A DNA stretch of 64,000 bases from Clitoria ternatea (GCA_037962975.1 CM075669.1:244041851-244105850), one strand, 5' to 3'; numbered from the stretch's first letter, positions 46,272-58,482 are shown. Notes: generated from the letters alone by a model not told the origin. Numbers and translations: made by a program.

Positions 46272-47863
46272 GATGCTTGAGTTGCTACTACGTGTTATTA
46301 TGATGTTTTTATGTAATTAACTTAATATTATTCTAAACTGTTTCCTGAACAATGAATGTGCTTTTACTTTAGTTGTAATGAAAATTTCTTTCCTTGTTAA
46401 ATTTGTTTGTTTTATTCGGTTTTTCGTATGTATTGGTAAAATCCATGCGTCCCAATCCGACTACGTGTTTCCCATCCACAGCCACCCAGGTAAAAAGGGA
46501 AGTATCTTTCCGACTCGTTCCTTAATTAATATTCTGACTCATTAATTGCTAAATTATGTTTATTGTTTCTTTCAATCCATCTTAATAATTTAAAAGTTGC
46601 TGATTCTTAAGCTTAGTCGGATAAATTAATTGATCGGTTTTGTTTAACTCATCATATCTGCCCCTAACTATTTTTCATCATTAATTAAATTGTTTACTCG
46701 GCATGCTAGTTAGCAATCTGAATGTATGATCTTACATTAAGTTTGGGGACATGACTGGCTGATTAACTGTTATATTCATAGCTTTTGAGCCTGTTTTATC
46801 CTTTTTTGAGTGAACTTGCATGCTAGTTAGTGAGACAGAATTTGCTTCAGTACTTGCTAACTGTTTGTATGCCAACCAATCGGAAATGATGAAGGCCTTC
46901 TTTGTTAATTTAGCCAGGGCCAAAAAGTAACCTTCCTAATATATTTAATTATCCTTTGACCCAAAAATTTGAGCCTGAGACCCTTTTATTCTGTTTATTC
47001 ACCCAACGTTACAAGCTCATATATCTAGAAAAACCCGACTGATTTACCCTGGATGTATGCTGATGTGTTGCTCGGTTCTTACTTATTGCTAGGGACTAGC
47101 AAGTTTTAAGTTTGGGGATGAAGAGTGTGCCTAACAGTAATTAAGGACACACTCCGACCTAAATTATGGGTGAGTATCTTGACAAACGAAAGGAAGAAAG
47201 GCAAAGCCGAGAGAAAAATGAACAAAGTCAGAAAGAGGAAAAAGGTGCAAAGCACCGATTGAAAAAAAATATATACCGATTAAAAAATGTGATCAGGAAA
47301 AAGATGGAAAAGAAGAAAAGAAAAGGAAAAGTCTGAAGGACTGAAAGAAAAAGAAGGTGCAAAGCACCAAAAGTGTTAAGTTAACATTCACTCGGAAAAT
47401 AATAGAGTTTGCTAAGGAAGAGGCAGTTAAGCTAAAAATTGAGTCAAGGCATCAGTGGATACATCCTGTAACCTGACACTCACTCGGAAAACAATAATTG
47501 AGCCTGTAGCCTAGCCTCATTATAAGCTTAAAAAGCCCTTACTGATCTGATTGTGTTGGCATATGGCATGACGTGTAGAACTGTTGCAAGCCTATGTTTA
47601 TCTAACAAGTATGTAGGTGATGAGTGCAATTTATTCACCCTATACACCGAAAGAATAGTTAAACACCGACCAGAGAGGAAAGCATCAGCAGCTTGTCTCC
47701 CAAAGGAGGTATAAGTTATTATACTTTTAGAAATTACGAGAAGAAAGCATGATCGGTATTCAATAATTATAGCATGAACTAAGTTAAGGAAAGGTTGATT
47801 GTGTTAGATAACAGCTTGTTAGTTAATTAATCTGAATAATTGCTTGAGGACAAGCAAAGTTTT
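46272..47863 (+). other. C 3' interior, non-coding
   Basis: No gene. Contains two earlier PPT-like AAGTTTGGGGA phrases (about 46,739 and 47,109), a purine-rich stretch (47,180-47,360) and two copies of the hairpin GGTGCAAAGCACC (about 47,243 and 47,351). Confidence 0.65.
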
Positions 47864-47876
47864 AAGTTTGGGGATG
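47864..47876 (+). other. C polypurine tract
   Basis: AAGTTTGGGGATG directly precedes the 3' LTR start TGATAAGTC at 47,877, the expected position of the plus-strand primer. Confidence 0.85.
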
Positions 47877-49682
47877 TGATAAGTCTTGAAAAGACTTAAT
47901 TATTCTGCCTTTTATTGGAGTTAATTCGTTATGTAAGTGATTAGTTTAGCCTTATTATTCAATTAATTGATAATAATTTATAAATTATGTAAATATTGCA
48001 AAAGTGTTTTATTTATAGAAGAAAATGGTTAAAAACATTAATAAATTAAGAGTTTATTAATATTTATTAATTTAATAAGCAGCCAGCATACAAATGCTAG
48101 GCAATTAGTTGATTTTTGGTGCAGGAACAGGGCGTACTCTAGAGAAGAGGACAAATCCGAGTGAGAATTCGTAAATTCGACTGAAAGGAGTCCACAAGAC
48201 CGACTGGGTGAGACTTCAAAGGGTTGACCGAAAGGAATTAACAAAAGCCCGACTTAGAAAGACCCCCAAGAGACTGACTCCAAAAGAGAACAGGGAACCG
48301 GATACTACATGAGAACCCGAGCGTCAACTTTAGAACACTGATTCATTTATCAATCCGCTCTAGCAAGAGCCGAACTCGCTCAAGCGTAACTTCAAAGAAT
48401 CGAACTCGCCCAAGCTTCGCCATAGCGCTTAAGCGAGAAAACAACACTGCAGTGTAAATCCGGACTCGCTCAAGCGAGAGTTTAAACCAGCTCAAGCGAG
48501 AATCTAGTTTGCTGAAGCATAGAGGTAGTAACTTAAACATTGTTCCTTTCCTCCAACAACACACTCGACACTGATGTAGTTTCATGCTGTTGTCTCTCCT
48601 ACTGCACCTTAGTAACTTAAGTAGTGAGCTGTTATTAGCTGGCGCTGTGCTGTGACTAGCTAAGGATGAGCTGGAATCTGTTAGGAGCTGATCTGTAATT
48701 AGTTAATTATTCTGTAAGCTATGTAATTAGTTAGTTCAGACGTTAACTTAAGTTTTCTAAGTTATCAGTTAAGTTAGTTAGTTAGGTAGAAACATATATA
48801 TAGGTTGTACATATTCTGTAACAAGAGACACGGACACGACATAACAGAACAGAGAACAACATTCATTAAACCCTTCGAACATCTCACTACACATTTTTCT
48901 CTCTCTAAATCCTCTCCTCCATGACGCTCTACAGTCCTTCGATGGAACCGAAGTCAATGGAGTTCTAAATCCCTAAGGTTGGGATTGCGAAGGTTAGCAA
49001 TGGAGTCTTGAAGCTGTGAGCAAGGAGATCGACTTCTAGATCCTAAGGCGAACAAGCTGAGGAGTGGAGCAGAATTGCTGGATTGACAAATCCAGAACTG
49101 ATGAAGAACTTCGCTAGTGAGGAATCATGGTTGAAGCTTAGGTAACTTCCAGCTTTCTAACTAGTTCAGGCCTAATCAATTTAGGTGAATAGTTAGAGTT
49201 CAACCTCCAATTTCGCATTAGATTCTTAGGTTAATTGAGCACTTAAGGAATTAAGGTTCATTGCTTAAGGATTAGTGTTTTTCACCTAAGGAATTAGGGA
49301 ATAACCACAAGCAGATTGTCCTCTAGATTGTGAAGTTCGATTATACTTCAATTGCATGTTTCTTGAGGAAATTGTGAGCCGAAGCAATCCTGACCTGCTT
49401 TCTTTTAATCACTTTTCACATTTCACCTTAACTCTGTTTCTGAAAATACAAAAATAACTAGAAAACATTAAAATCATAAAAACCGAATGAACTACCTGTA
49501 TTTTGTGTTGGTTCAGCTTGTACTAATCCAAGATTGAGGTACTTACCACAATCCCTGTGGGACGATCAAATATTCTATAATTTTAACGACTGGTGCGCTT
49601 GCCAAAGTATAAATCCGAGAGTCATATTTTGTTTTTACTAAGATTTTCACCACTAAGTTAATGGCTCAGGATTTTAGCATCA
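47877..49682 (+). repeat. C 3' LTR
   Basis: 1806 bp, same ends as the 5' LTR, TATA-like TATATATA at about 48,795, palindromes at 48,377-48,501. Followed at once by CCCAC and B's protease sequence. Confidence 0.95.
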
Positions 49683-51432
49683 CCCACTATCCAAATACCA
49701 ATGGGTGTTGCTTGCCTTGAAGCATACCTACAAAATAAAATTAGTTTAGAGAACTTGGTACCCATTTTATGTTGGGTCCTTTTTGGTTAGCTTATGGTAA
49801 TGTCCCTTTTGGAACCCACACCTTTCTTACAACCTTTGGCCCTAGTTTTCTAACATTACAATTTGAAGAGTTATGTCCTTTAAAGCCACAATGATTACAC
49901 TTCATGAAAGGTGATAATGATCTTCTAGGTGGTACAAAGAAGTTTTTGTAATGTTTTTCCTTTTTGGTAGAGTTATATCCTAAACCAGTTTTATCAAACA
50001 TACATCTTTGATTTCCAAGTAATACATTCAAATTGTCTCTACCATTTGTAAACTTTTCTAATGTTCTATTTAAGTCTAAGACCTTGGTTTCTAGGATGTC
50101 ACATTTCTTTGCAAAATCACAAGGTTTATTCTTAGAACATGCTTGAACATTTGCTAACTTTTCTTTTAGGCATTCATTTTCTTTGCCAAGTTCTACAAGA
50201 TGCATTTCAAGAGTATCTATGGTTTTTCTTGACAATTTGTATTTATTAGATAGTTTTAAATATTTATCATACAATTCTTCAAATGCATCATACAATTCAT
50301 CTTTGTCAAGTTCATGATGACTTACCTCATTTTCCTCTTCAAGGTGGTTAGCCATTAAGCAAAGATTTGCTTCTTCGTTATCCGAATCGTCGGAACTACT
50401 TACATCGTTTTCATCCCAAACGATATAAGCTATTCTCCTTCCAACTTTCTCTTTGCTTTTCTTCTTAAGGTTTGGGCAATCTACTTTGAAGTGCCCTTCC
50501 TTGCCACATTCAAAACAATTGGGTGAGGAAAAATTTTCTTTAGGGATAGGTTTCTTACCTTGAGTTTTGAAGCTCTTTTGGAAGCGTTTATTTCTCATAA
50601 ATTTTCCAAACCGCTTCACAAACAGTCCAAACTCTTCTTCTTCATCAATTTCACTACATGATTCTTCTTCATGTATAGAAGTGGCCTTGAGAGCTAGGCC
50701 TTTCTTCTTGGAGGATTTTTCTTCTTCCTCGACTAGCTTTAAATCCCTTAGTTCTTGTTCTTGCTCTTGTAGCTTTCCAAATAGTGTAGCAAGAGACATT
50801 TTGTTGATGCTTGGGGATTGTTTAATGGCAGTGACAAGAGGTTACCATTCCCTGTTAAGACTTTTCAACACTTTATGCACAAGTTCTTTGTTAGTATAAA
50901 CTTTGCCAAGAGTAATAAAATGATTAATTATAAGGGTAAATCTCTTTTGCATCTCTACAATGGTTTCCCCGGAATTTATCCTAAAGCTCTCATATTGAAT
51001 AGTCAAGGTACTAATCTTAGAGTCTTTAACATCACTAGTACCTTCATGGGTTACTTGTAAAGTATCCTACATTTCTTTGGCGGATTGACAAGTCATTACT
51101 CTAAAAAATTCATCGGGACCTAATGCAAGAGTAATGAGATTTTTAGCCTTATAATTGTTTTGTACTTTCTTCTCTTCATCACCTGTCCAATCTTCCATGG
51201 GTTTCTCAACATTTTTACCATTAACAGTATGCATGGGTATGAAAGGACCATTTTCAATGGCATTCCAGATTCTTAAGTCAATTGATTGAACAAAAATTTC
51301 CATTCTTTCCTTCCAAAACGCATATCCTTCCCCATTGAAAGCGGGAGGTCTATTTGTGGCACCACCCTCGGGAAAAAGATTTAGAGAATTTGAGGCCATT
51401 GTTCTCTTGAAGTTGTTAAGCTTGATCAACAA
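49683..51432 (-). pseudogene. B gag and protease N-terminal half
   Basis: 51,432-51,067 reads a copia gag start (NRPPAFNGEGYAFWKERMEI, then KNLITLALGPDEFFRVM) ending at a TAG where relatives have Trp. The frame continues to another stop near 50,840 and then 50,799-49,792, with two CCHC zinc knuckles, NCFECGKEGHFKVDC (about residue 95) and KCNHCGFKGHNSSNC (about 305), separated by an acidic, coiled-coil-like stretch. After one more stop the frame reaches the protease active site region (SNTHWYLDSG), which is split by C. Packages element RNA. Confidence 0.85.
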
Positions 51433-51437
51433 GAGTC

Positions 51438-51451
51438 AAGCTTTGATACCA
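51438..51451 (-). other. B primer-binding site
   Basis: Minus-strand TGGTATCAAAGCTT, two bases inside the 5' LTR, resembles the initiator tRNA-Met PBS (TGGTATCAGAGC) with one change. Confidence 0.85.
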
Positions 51452-51453
51452 CT

Positions 51454-52884
51454 TGTTATTCAAGTGGCCTCAATACTCAAGAAGGGGGGAGGGGGTGAAT
51501 TGAGTTTTAAAACTTTTCGTTGAAATGCTCTTGAACTAAGTTCCTTTCTCACAAATTAATAGTTTATGCAAGACAAAGTTTAGTGTAAGAAATAATGCAA
51601 AACAAGGAATAAATGTTGCTGAAGCAATTTGCCAAACACTTGGTGTGCAGCACTTTAAAGCTATTAGTTCAAGCAAGTTTAAAAGGGGAAATCACAATCA
51701 ACAACAATAACCCAGCCAGATGCAATGTATGAATGTAAAAGAGTAAGGGAGAAGAGCTTGCAAACCGATTTAACGAGTTCCACCACCCTGGTGTACGTCT
51801 CGCCTTCAAGCAACCCACTTGAAGGATTTCCACTATTGAAGTTTAGAGATACAAGCTATGAGCAATTGCAGCTTCCTAGTGTCCCACACTCAAGAACTCA
51901 ATCCTCACTAGCACAAGGGTAACCCACCCAATCTCTCAAACTCTCAATACCCAAAGGTTGAACCCCAACCTTTGTGACCACTCAACCTAGAGTGAAAACC
52001 TTTGTGTTTGGTGTAGTGTTTACAAGCAAGTAACTCTCTTAATAGAGTAGATATACAAATGAAAGCTCACACAATTTCTAACTCTCAACAAGAGAGGATA
52101 TACAAGTTCTACGCTCAAGGATTCAGAATATACAAAGAAAATGAACTCACTAAGCACAAATGTAAGTGAAGATTGATTGCCTCTTATTGTGTGTTGTGCT
52201 TGAGTTAGAGAGCCATTTATAGAGCCTTGAAGGAGTGCCAAAGTCTTCCTAGCCGTTGCAAGTTATGGGCACTGAGTTGGAATAGGGAAATAAGCTGGTT
52301 TTCCACTTAAAAACACTTTCCCCAAATTCTGGCATGATGGTAATCGATTACGCCTCGAGCCGTAATCGATTAGACTTTGAATTCTTTAGTGTAATTCGCT
52401 CTGTAATAGATTAGCACTTCTCCTATAATCGATTAGATGTGAAACAAAACCCTGCTAATCGATTATGCCTTACCTTGTAATTGATTATGAGTGGCACCTA
52501 ATGCATTTGATTTGGTTACGCAGCATGGTAATCGATTGTGCCTTATGTGTAATCGATTGTATTTCAAAGAGAAGCTCTGTAATCGATTAGATGTTCAGGT
52601 GTAATCGATTAGTTACATTCCAGAAGCCTTGTAATCGATTGTAAATGTCCTGTAATCGATTAGCAGATCCACCTAATGCTTTTAATTCATTTTCTGAGTT
52701 TGGTAATTGATTAGCTTTCTAGGTGTAATCAATTAGGTTATAAACAGAAGCTCTCTAATCGATTAGCTCTGGTCTGATAATCAATTAGCCTGTGTGTTTT
52801 TGCAGGTCTGATGCTTTTTCTTTGTTTCTTCAAGATCCTTTGTCATTATCAAAATATTTGATCCTGAAAGCATATTCAAACACA
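51454..52884 (-). repeat. B 5' LTR (right copy)
   Basis: TGTTATTCAAG...CAAACACA, with the paired palindrome array at about 52,340-52,795 and a minus-strand TATA box near 52,215-52,222. Followed by ATACT. Confidence 0.9.
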
Positions 52885-52889
52885 ATACT

Positions 52890-54425
52890 GATACAGTAAG
52901 GATTCAATATTATTCTCTCATGTCCAATACAGACCCGAAAATCTTGAATGATATGTTTGATATGGGGTATTAAACTTAAGTGTATAATGTCTTACATCGA
53001 TTCAGTAGAGATATGATATTATCCTCTTAGGTACAATAAGGAGTCTCAGATCTTGTAGTATCTAGTCCAATCCATTAGTATCATGCGTTAATAGATGAAA
53101 TGAGGTGTAACCTACAAAGACACTCTGATGACAAAGTCAATATGGTACACAACACTGTAGTTTAAGAGTTTTGGTTAGATTGAACATACATTGACTTTAG
53201 TAAATGAGTAATATTTATAAAAGTCGAATGGTGATTTTGTGTCATGATGTCTGTGTCAATACTTTTTCATGAAATGTAGTACAAATTGATACATGCAAAC
53301 ATTTTGACACATGCACAAGTCTTAATCGGTATGCCCCTAATTGTGGCCCTCAACCATCATTTGTGACCGACACCATAAGGACATTAGTAATCATGAGTCC
53401 TATAATGCTATATTTTGTGTTTAGCAATGATATTAGTTGTAACTATTTATAGATTTGGTAAAGTGAGTCTGTCCGCTCGCCCATAAAATTGGCGGGTTTG
53501 GACATCTAAAATCTAAGCCGTATTAGTGAGGGTTGTTTTGGCTTGGCCCACAAAAAGGTTGCACGCACCATGGGCCAAATAAGTTTGTTCTTTCTCTTAT
53601 AAAACTATGAGAGTGACCAGAAAAAGCCTGAATTTATAAGGCTGGGTTAGCCCACTTGTAAAAACAAGCGAGTTTGGCCTGAATTAACATAAGCCTTTTT
53701 GGCCCAAGCTTAAAAACACCCACAATCCAAAAACTCGGCCCATCTATTTTGCTAGCTATAGCTGTTTGGCTATCAGTATAAATCTCTAGATACTGACACT
53801 AGGCCCATGTCAATGATCAAACTAAAATAAGAAATTACTTTATTTATTGTAAAGCTCATTGAAGCAATTAAATGATTAAGAGAACATTTTTTTTTAAAAA
53901 AAACTATTAGCACATTAATTTAAATGATTTCAAAATCTTAATAGAAATTATTATTTATAGGATATTTCTTAGGCATAAAAATAAAGTCCCCAATATAAAA
54001 CACCTTTAAAAAATAATTTGTCTCTTAAATTGTAAAAGTTATAACTCAAATTTCACCAACTATACCTTAAAAATAAGTGTTTTTTTTATGATTATAAATT
54101 GTAAATGAAACCAAATCACATCGAAATAAATGATTTTCTGTGACTATAATTTATATGATTAATTGTTTTTGTGACTTATAGTTTAACTTACCGTGGTTCT
54201 TCTCATTGTTTTTAATGATAGGAAGAACATTTACTAGATGACCATTACAATTTTATTCTCTTTTATTCTTCCAGTATGAAATATATTCTTATAATTTATT
54301 TGAATCAAGAAGGATAAATATCAAGTATAAAAAAAGAAAGACGTATATGAAAGATAGATGAATAAAAATATACATTAATTATTTCTTCTAAAAAGATGTG
54401 TAACAATATCAAAAGATAGATAATG
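52890..54425. other. Intergenic, no gene seen
   Basis: A phrase starting ACTTAAGTGTATA (29,174 before B; repeated at about 52,973) shows a roughly 115-bp tandem duplication split by B. Between 53,465 and 53,770 there are phrases such as GGCGGGTTTGGA and TTGGCCCACAAAA resembling the ends of old hAT-like non-autonomous elements, too decayed to bound. Confidence 0.4.
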
Positions 54426-54654
54426 GACCCGTTTGTTTAAGCTTACTTTTAAGTATTTTTTTAAAAAGTGCTTTCTTTATAAGCATTTTTTAATAAGCAG
54501 GTCAGAGTTGCTTCTTAAAATAAGTAGAAATCACCTTATTTTCAGTTTTTGTTTATTTTTAAAACTTTAAACAAACACAACAAAATTTAAAATAAGTGCT
54601 TTTTTTAATTTAAAACACATTTATCTCTTAAAATAAGTTTAAACAAACAAACTC
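54426..54654. mobile_element. MITE-like element with GTTTGTTTAARCTTA inverted ends
   Basis: Left end GACCCGTTTGTTTAAGCTTA and right end ATAAGTTTAAACAAACAAAC are imperfect inverted repeats around an AT-rich 190-bp core with no ORF. Target duplication not clear. Confidence 0.5.
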
Positions 54655-54949
54655 AATTTAAGAGAGCACGAGTTTTTCAATTAGAAAATTTAAGAGAATA
54701 TTAATTATTATTATTTTAATAATATTCTTATTGATATTAAAAGTAAATAAAATTTTAAAAATAATAATAATAGAGAAAGAAAAAATTAATTATTTTATAA
54801 GAATATTGATTAATTTTTTAATATATGTGTCAATGTGTACATAAATGTAACTTTTGTGTTAAAAATTATGTCGGGTGTATATTACATTTCCTATTTTTAT
54901 ATTGTTTATAAATTATAATAGTAAAAGAATGGATATGTTTAATAGTTTA

Positions 54950-55108
54950 GGGTCCGTTTGGTTTCCAGTTGGGGAAACGGAGTTGGGGAAATGGAGAAAT
55001 TTAAGGGTTGATATTGATCCTTCACGCCGTTCGAGATAGTCAAAACTCCGTTTAACCGTAGGATTTATTTTTGGGTTGGTCAAACCGACCAAATAACCAA
55101 ACACTCTC
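54950..55108 (+). mobile_element. Tourist-like MITE copy 1
   Basis: Starts GGGTCCGTTTGG, ends ...ACCAAACACTCTC, flanked by TTA (54,947-54,949 and 55,109-55,111). Shares its interior (AACTCCGTTTAACCGTAGGAT) with copy 2. TTA/TAA duplications point to PIF/Harbinger. Confidence 0.75.
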
Positions 55109-55111
55109 TTA

Positions 55112-57840
55112 ATGATTGAGTGAAATGTTATTGATTGGGAGGGGCATGGGCATTGTTGTAGGGAGCAGCAGTAGGACCAAGCATGAAAGTACAGGCGTCG
55201 ATCTCTTTCTTTATATCAATTATTGCCTACATCTATCCTTCCATGCCTACACGCTTTTACTCCTTTTTCATTTACCATTCATTTATTAAATTACAATAAC
55301 ATCCTTTATCTCCTCTCTACATACAATTAAAGATTATTACATGTAAAATCGAACATTGGATAAATATAGAGGAAATAAAGATAAATGGTATAATAACTTA
55401 ATTAATGTACAAATAAAATGGAATAAAATCAGGTAGAAAATTGTATAGGTGAATAAAATGGACTAAAAATAAATGATGTAACAAGTAAAGAAAGCATATT
55501 TTAATGTGGTTTTGTTTGTTACATGATTTTCATTCCCATTATTGAACCAAACCAAATTATATTTATGCATATTTTCTATCATCAATGTCTTAATGTAACC
55601 ATAAGCAACTCTGTGAAACCTTGCATATGTTACTAGTTGCAATGATAAATTCATATTTAAATAATTGTTCAGTGTGACATAATATTGCTACGATAGCAAA
55701 CAATTAGAAAGTAAAAAAAGTGTATGGTTAAAATATGGTTGTTTGAGAGACGTTATGTTATAAAATGTATTTTAATTTTAATATGAATAAACAATGTCTC
55801 AAATAAGATATACTGACTATGATAGTCATGAACATAGTGGACCATTGTAGCTTAATCCATGTAGGTGGCCACAATACCATCACCATCAATGCTTGACATC
55901 TTTCGGTTGATAAGGTACATCTACTTGTTGTATCTCTATGGCTTTAATCTAAACTTGCTTGATTAAAGAAAAAGAATTGGAGTTTCATATTGTTAACCTA
56001 AAGAAATAAGTTAATATTTGGTAAAATATTGAAAATAAAAGAGAAAACAACAATAAGGGTGGTAAAATAGATTAGTTTATCCGTTAAAATACTATAAAAA
56101 TATGACATGATGAGTGTAAAATAAAATAGATTGAAAATTATAGCACACCACCCTACTTTATTACAAGTTGGTGGAGGGACCCACCAATATTAAGATCAGA
56201 GGAAAATATTTTTTAAAAATAAAAGAGAATATCAACCTGATCTAGTCCATCTTTGGGCACACGAGTGTATAGGATTGACGAACGGAGTTGTAATGAATGA
56301 TAGATTAAAGTTGTTTTGCTCACCCTAATGTTTTTGATGGATCACATAGGCTAGACTTGTGTTTTCATTTGTAAGCAATTTTGTTGATGTTTAATTTAAG
56401 GATTTTATTAATTAGTAATCTAGGGTATTACTTAAAGAATAAAAAAGGATTTTTTAATGAAAAATCATATTAGGATTGCTTAGAAATAAAGATACATGAT
56501 AATTAATATTACCTCCATTTCTAAATATTAGACCATTTTGAGAAAATTTTTAGTCTCTTAATATAAGACTCTATTTCAAATCTCAATATTATTAGTTTTT
56601 TTTGACCTAAATACCCCAATAATGTATAGTTTTTATTGGAGTCAATATAATAATAAATGACATACCTCAATTATATTATCTATCTCTCCAATAATAATTG
56701 GGTAGCAAGTAGAGAGAGACTAAATGGATAGAGAATAAGCAAAGAAAATTTAATGATAAATGATAATTAGAGCTACCTGCTCTATTTAACCCACTCTTAC
56801 ATGAGTTGTGGGTTAAAAAAAAGCACCATTTAAAATGCGGATTCGCGGGTCAGGATATATTTAAATTTTTTATTTTATTTTAAATAAACTCTATCTTTTC
56901 TTTATATTATTTTACTTTCACACAACATTTTTTAAAAAAGAAGAATTTCTAATATAAAATGATGTTATATCATTGTTCTTTGCAATGAAATATGAGAAAG
57001 TTGATATTTAAATTCTATTGGTTGCTAATTTGTTGAAATTTAGTTGTCAAGATTCCTAATTTTGGATGATTAAATACTTTAAATTATATGTGTCTTAATT
57101 TTTATAAAAATATGTTTTATACCAAATCCTAATAATTTTAAAATGAAAAAAAGTAAAAATATAATTAAAAAATATATTTGCAGTTCTTACGCGGTCCTAA
57201 AAAAATTAACCCATTTATTAAAATGCGAGCTTAGGTAGGTTGGCTAGTTGCAAGGCGAACTTATCCGGGCTAGCCCGTTACGGGGTGAGCCAACCCATAT
57301 ACCCAAATGATAATTACTTTAAGGACAATTTTAAAAAACTAGTATAAATTTTTAAAAAATTTAATAATTCTATCTAAATTAACCAATTAAAATTTTTTGA
57401 AACTATTGCCGTTGGGACTTGTAAAAGCATTTCCCGTCATTAAAAGTAATGGGGAGACAGCTTTTATTGACTCGGTTCGTTTTAGCTTATAGTAGTAGAA
57501 CTGTTCAATAACCAATATAGTCCTAAGTTTAAGAAAGATGGGTGGAATTATTTAGCGAGATTAATGTTCCCTAGCAATGTGGGCAATTTTCATACTTCAA
57601 GAAATGATAATTAAGGTGGGCTCCCCACTAACACGGCTCTTGGATTTCTTCATCATTCCCTCCCCATTCTCCCCTTTAACCCACTTAGTTTTCTGATTAA
57701 CCCCAGCAATTTCAACTACTGCATATGCCCCCACCATTTGGTGCCAGATCAGGGAAAATCAAGTACACATTGTTTTAACCACTACACGCTTAAATGTGCT
57801 ATAGATACCCTTCATCATAGCTTGTGCGTGTTTGTGGACC
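55112..57840. other. Intergenic, no gene seen
   Basis: AT-rich. Between about 56,772 and 57,310, phrases TTAACCCACTC, GATTCGCGGGTC and GGGCTAGCCCG again suggest a decayed hAT-like element. 57,600-57,840 is less AT-rich and may be a promoter or leader for the next candidate. Confidence 0.4.
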
Positions 57841-58335
57841 ATGGTAGCAGCAGCTTGCAACCAGGATATTCGCCCTGATACAGGTTAGTCACCCCCAACT
57901 CCTCCATACTCCCTGCCTTTCCTTTTCAGTCATATTTTCTCTATCAATAACAACATTCATATTAAAATCAGATCATTCTCATCAGTTTTTAACAATTGAA
58001 CTAAGCCAATTCTTTATTATTATTGATTCAAGTATAACTCAATATTCGATCTAACCCATGTCTAATTGGATTGATAGTTTTATATATTGAGTTACAGTTG
58101 ATTGTTTTGAAAAAATTCTAACACATGTATCAACATATATAGCATAACTCTCCATTTTAATTCAATTAATCCACTTAGAAGAAAATTATCACATAAATTT
58201 CTTATTCACTTGGATGTGTCAATGTATAATTTATCGATTGCTGTATTATTTAATTTTGGCAGGATTGAAATCGGTATTATTTGTTAATGAGGATGCAATG
58301 AGGAAGCATGTTGTTTCAAGTAACAACAAAATTAA
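57841..58335 (+). pseudogene. Unrecognised candidate gene, two exons, cut by a MITE
   Basis: The ATG at 57,841 opens MVAAACNQDIRPDTG, broken by a good donor (CAG|GTTAG, exon end 57,883). An acceptor at 58,261-58,262 (TTTTGGCAG) restores the frame: LKSVLFVNEDAMRKHVVSSN, running to 58,335, where MITE copy 2 begins and soon brings a stop. The fit of splice signals and phase suggests a real gene start. I do not recognise the protein, and no continuation is visible beyond the MITE on this strand. Confidence 0.3.
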
Positions 58336-58482
58336 AAGCCTGTTTGGTTATTAGGTTTGACCATCCCCAAAAATAAATCCTACGGTCAAACGGAGTTTTG
58401 ACTATCTCAAAGGATCAATATCAACCCTTAAATTTCTCCATTTCCCCAACTCCATTTCCCCAACTGGAAACCAAACGGACCC
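58336..58482 (-). mobile_element. Tourist-like MITE copy 2 (inverted)
   Basis: Reverse orientation relative to copy 1: starts AAGCCTGTTTGG, ends CCAAACGGACCC, flanked by TAA (58,333-58,335 and 58,483-58,485). Confidence 0.8.

Larger units (their letters stand above)
35951..49682 (+). mobile_element. Athila-type Ty3/gypsy element C, complete, 13.7 kb
   Basis: Two 1806-bp LTRs (35,951-37,756 and 47,877-49,682) without length differences, flanked by CCCAC duplications (35,946-35,950 and 49,683-49,687). Order: LTR, PBS, gag, protease-RT-RNase H, integrase, long post-pol region, ORF3, PPT, LTR. A hand count gives about 33 substitutions between LTRs (1.8%), mostly transitions, so it is younger than B, which it interrupts. 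gag is broken by stops and frameshifts; integrase is intact. Confidence 0.95.
29200..52884 (-). mobile_element. Ty1/copia element B (9.9 kb without insert C)
   Basis: Complete by structure: LTRs 29,200-30,629 and 51,454-52,884, flanked by ATACT duplications (29,195-29,199 and 52,885-52,889). On the minus strand the order is PBS, gag, protease, integrase, RT, RNase H, a palindrome array, a third ORF, PPT, LTR. Integrase before RT defines Ty1/copia. The length, long LTRs and an extra ORF after pol suggest the SIRE/Maximus lineage (inference). Its LTRs differ by about 54 substitutions in 1430 bp by hand count (about 3.8%). gag and pol carry stops and frameshifts, and C splits the protease. Confidence 0.9.
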
